DNA from: Parus major | Lineage: Eukaryota; Chordata; Aves; Passeriformes; Paridae | Assembly: GCF_001522545.3 (NCBI RefSeq) | Contig: NC_031768.1 | Coordinates: forward strand, 7,129,555-7,193,554 | DNA: 64,000 nt | Direction: 5' to 3' | In this document: positions 55,013 through 64,000 of the stretch, piece by piece | How the letters are laid out: each line of letters begins with the position of its first letter | Numbering within the stretch: the stretch's first letter is position 1 | The notes under the pieces: generated by a model | Seen by the model: the letters and a program-made list of their open reading frames with translations, nothing else | Database searches by the model: none | What the model was told of the DNA's origin: nothing | Translations under genes and position numbers: made by a program

Positions 55013-55490
55013 CCTTAAGGAAGGAAGGAACTCTCCTGTTCAACTCACAAGAGAGTCTGTGTCGTTCTTCTTGCCATTCCTAATAGAGCGACACTGGAAT
55101 GGTTTAGCAGCCACTGGAGCTATTTATCCTCCTTGAAATGCTTTGTGTGCACTCACACTGCTGCTGTGCCACTAGGGCTGGGCTTGTAGCAAATTAGTAG
55201 TTATAGCAAATTAGTCCTTAAACCCAACTGGAGCCTTTGCACTTCAGTGTAAAATTACATTTTTAACAAACCAGATCCTTATATGCTCATATGTTGAAGT
55301 ATTGCGTTCTCACTTGTAAGTAGTATCTGGTTTTATTGCTCATCTTGAAGTGAGTGACAAAGACTTTATTTTAATCTTAAACTTTATACTGTGCCTTCAA
55401 GCTTTCAGGAAACGTGACTATTTTAACCACTCAAGAATCACAGTGCTTAATATTTTATTTTAAAAGTATAAACATTTCTTTTTTTTCTAG

Positions 55491-57949
<2,459 letters not shown>

Positions 57950-58035
57950 GTACGCTACATGTAGGGGATGAAATCAGAGAAATAAATGGAATCAGTGTGG
58001 CAAATCAAACTGTAGAACAACTACAAAAAATGCTT
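57950..58035 (+). CDS. CASK: CASK exon, PDZ domain second half (residues 528-556)
   Basis: This 86-nt exon is GT plus 28 codons: [18 protein letters not shown] then [10 protein letters not shown]. The GDEI-INGI motif is the classic PDZ beta-D/beta-E signature, and the final helix is alpha-B. The acceptor is actctgcAG at 57948-57949 and the donor a consensus CTT|GTAAGT. Translation agrees with human CASK. Confidence 0.97.

Positions 58036-64000
<5,965 letters not shown>

Larger units (their letters stand above)
54661..55093 (+). mobile_element. Endogenous retroviral LTR (probably solo), about 433 bp
   Basis: The block begins TGTCG and ends CGACA, a 5-bp terminal inverted repeat of the TG...CA type. 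Inside, in order, are CCAAT boxes at 54917-54921 and 54946-54950, an inverted CCAAT (ATTGG) at 54980-54984, TATAAAA at 54987-54993 and AATAAA at 55007-55012, a U3/R/U5 layout reading in the CASK sense direction. The polyadenylation signal lies close behind the TATA box, so R would be short, as in alpharetroviral LTRs. No gag, pol or env sequence flanks it, so it looks like a solo LTR. A clean target duplication is not visible: AATG precedes the start and recurs 4 nt after the end. Family unknown to me. Confidence 0.75.

Noticed and set aside
55094..55111. CTGGAATGGTTTAGCAG after the LTR as a retroviral primer-binding site
   Set aside because: It contains TGG close to the LTR end, but the following bases match no tRNA 3' end I recall and no retroviral coding sequence follows.

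Overview
The window is vertebrate nuclear DNA, almost certainly from a bird. It is AT-rich and CpG-poor, has GT-AG split coding exons, and carries several CR1 LINE tails of the avian type plus one retroviral-type LTR. Almost all of it is the interior of one gene, CASK (calcium/calmodulin-dependent serine protein kinase, a MAGUK scaffold), read on the + strand. Thirteen consecutive coding exons (3953-59117) add up to 1308 nt, exactly 436 codons. These match human residues 144 to 579 with every splice phase compatible. They cover the C-terminal part of the CaM-kinase-like domain, the calmodulin-binding segment, both L27 domains and the PDZ domain. The kinase N-lobe exons lie before the window; the SH3, hook and guanylate-kinase exons lie after it.

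Layout: 1-3952 is a CASK intron carrying the 5' part of GPR34, a lysophosphatidylserine-type GPCR, on the opposite strand. GPR34's coding exon runs off the left edge, and a probable non-coding first exon and PU.1-type promoter motif sit near 2255-2403. From 3953 to 25353 lie six CASK exons ending in an 18-nt alternative microexon. From 25354 to 48453 are two long introns (7.6 and 15.4 kb) around the exon at 32972-33093; the longer one holds the best CR1 copy and a possible poison exon. From 48454 to 59117 exons are denser (L27C and PDZ), with a retroviral-type LTR 71 bp after the 189-nt exon. From 59118 to the end is intron.

No bacterial-type features (operons, CRISPR, insertion sequences) and no rRNA or tRNA gene were seen. 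Most open frames here are chance intronic frames. I found no clearly new biological system. The points most worth a second look are the LTR in CASK sense orientation next to an exon, the inferred GPR34 uORF that ends in an overlapping TGATG, a possible stop-introducing microexon near 37.4 kb, two TAAT-rich inverted-repeat segments resembling conserved non-coding elements, and an unusually long antisense open frame at 33671-34360. All comparisons to human CASK and GPR34 and to CR1 are from memory, not from a search.
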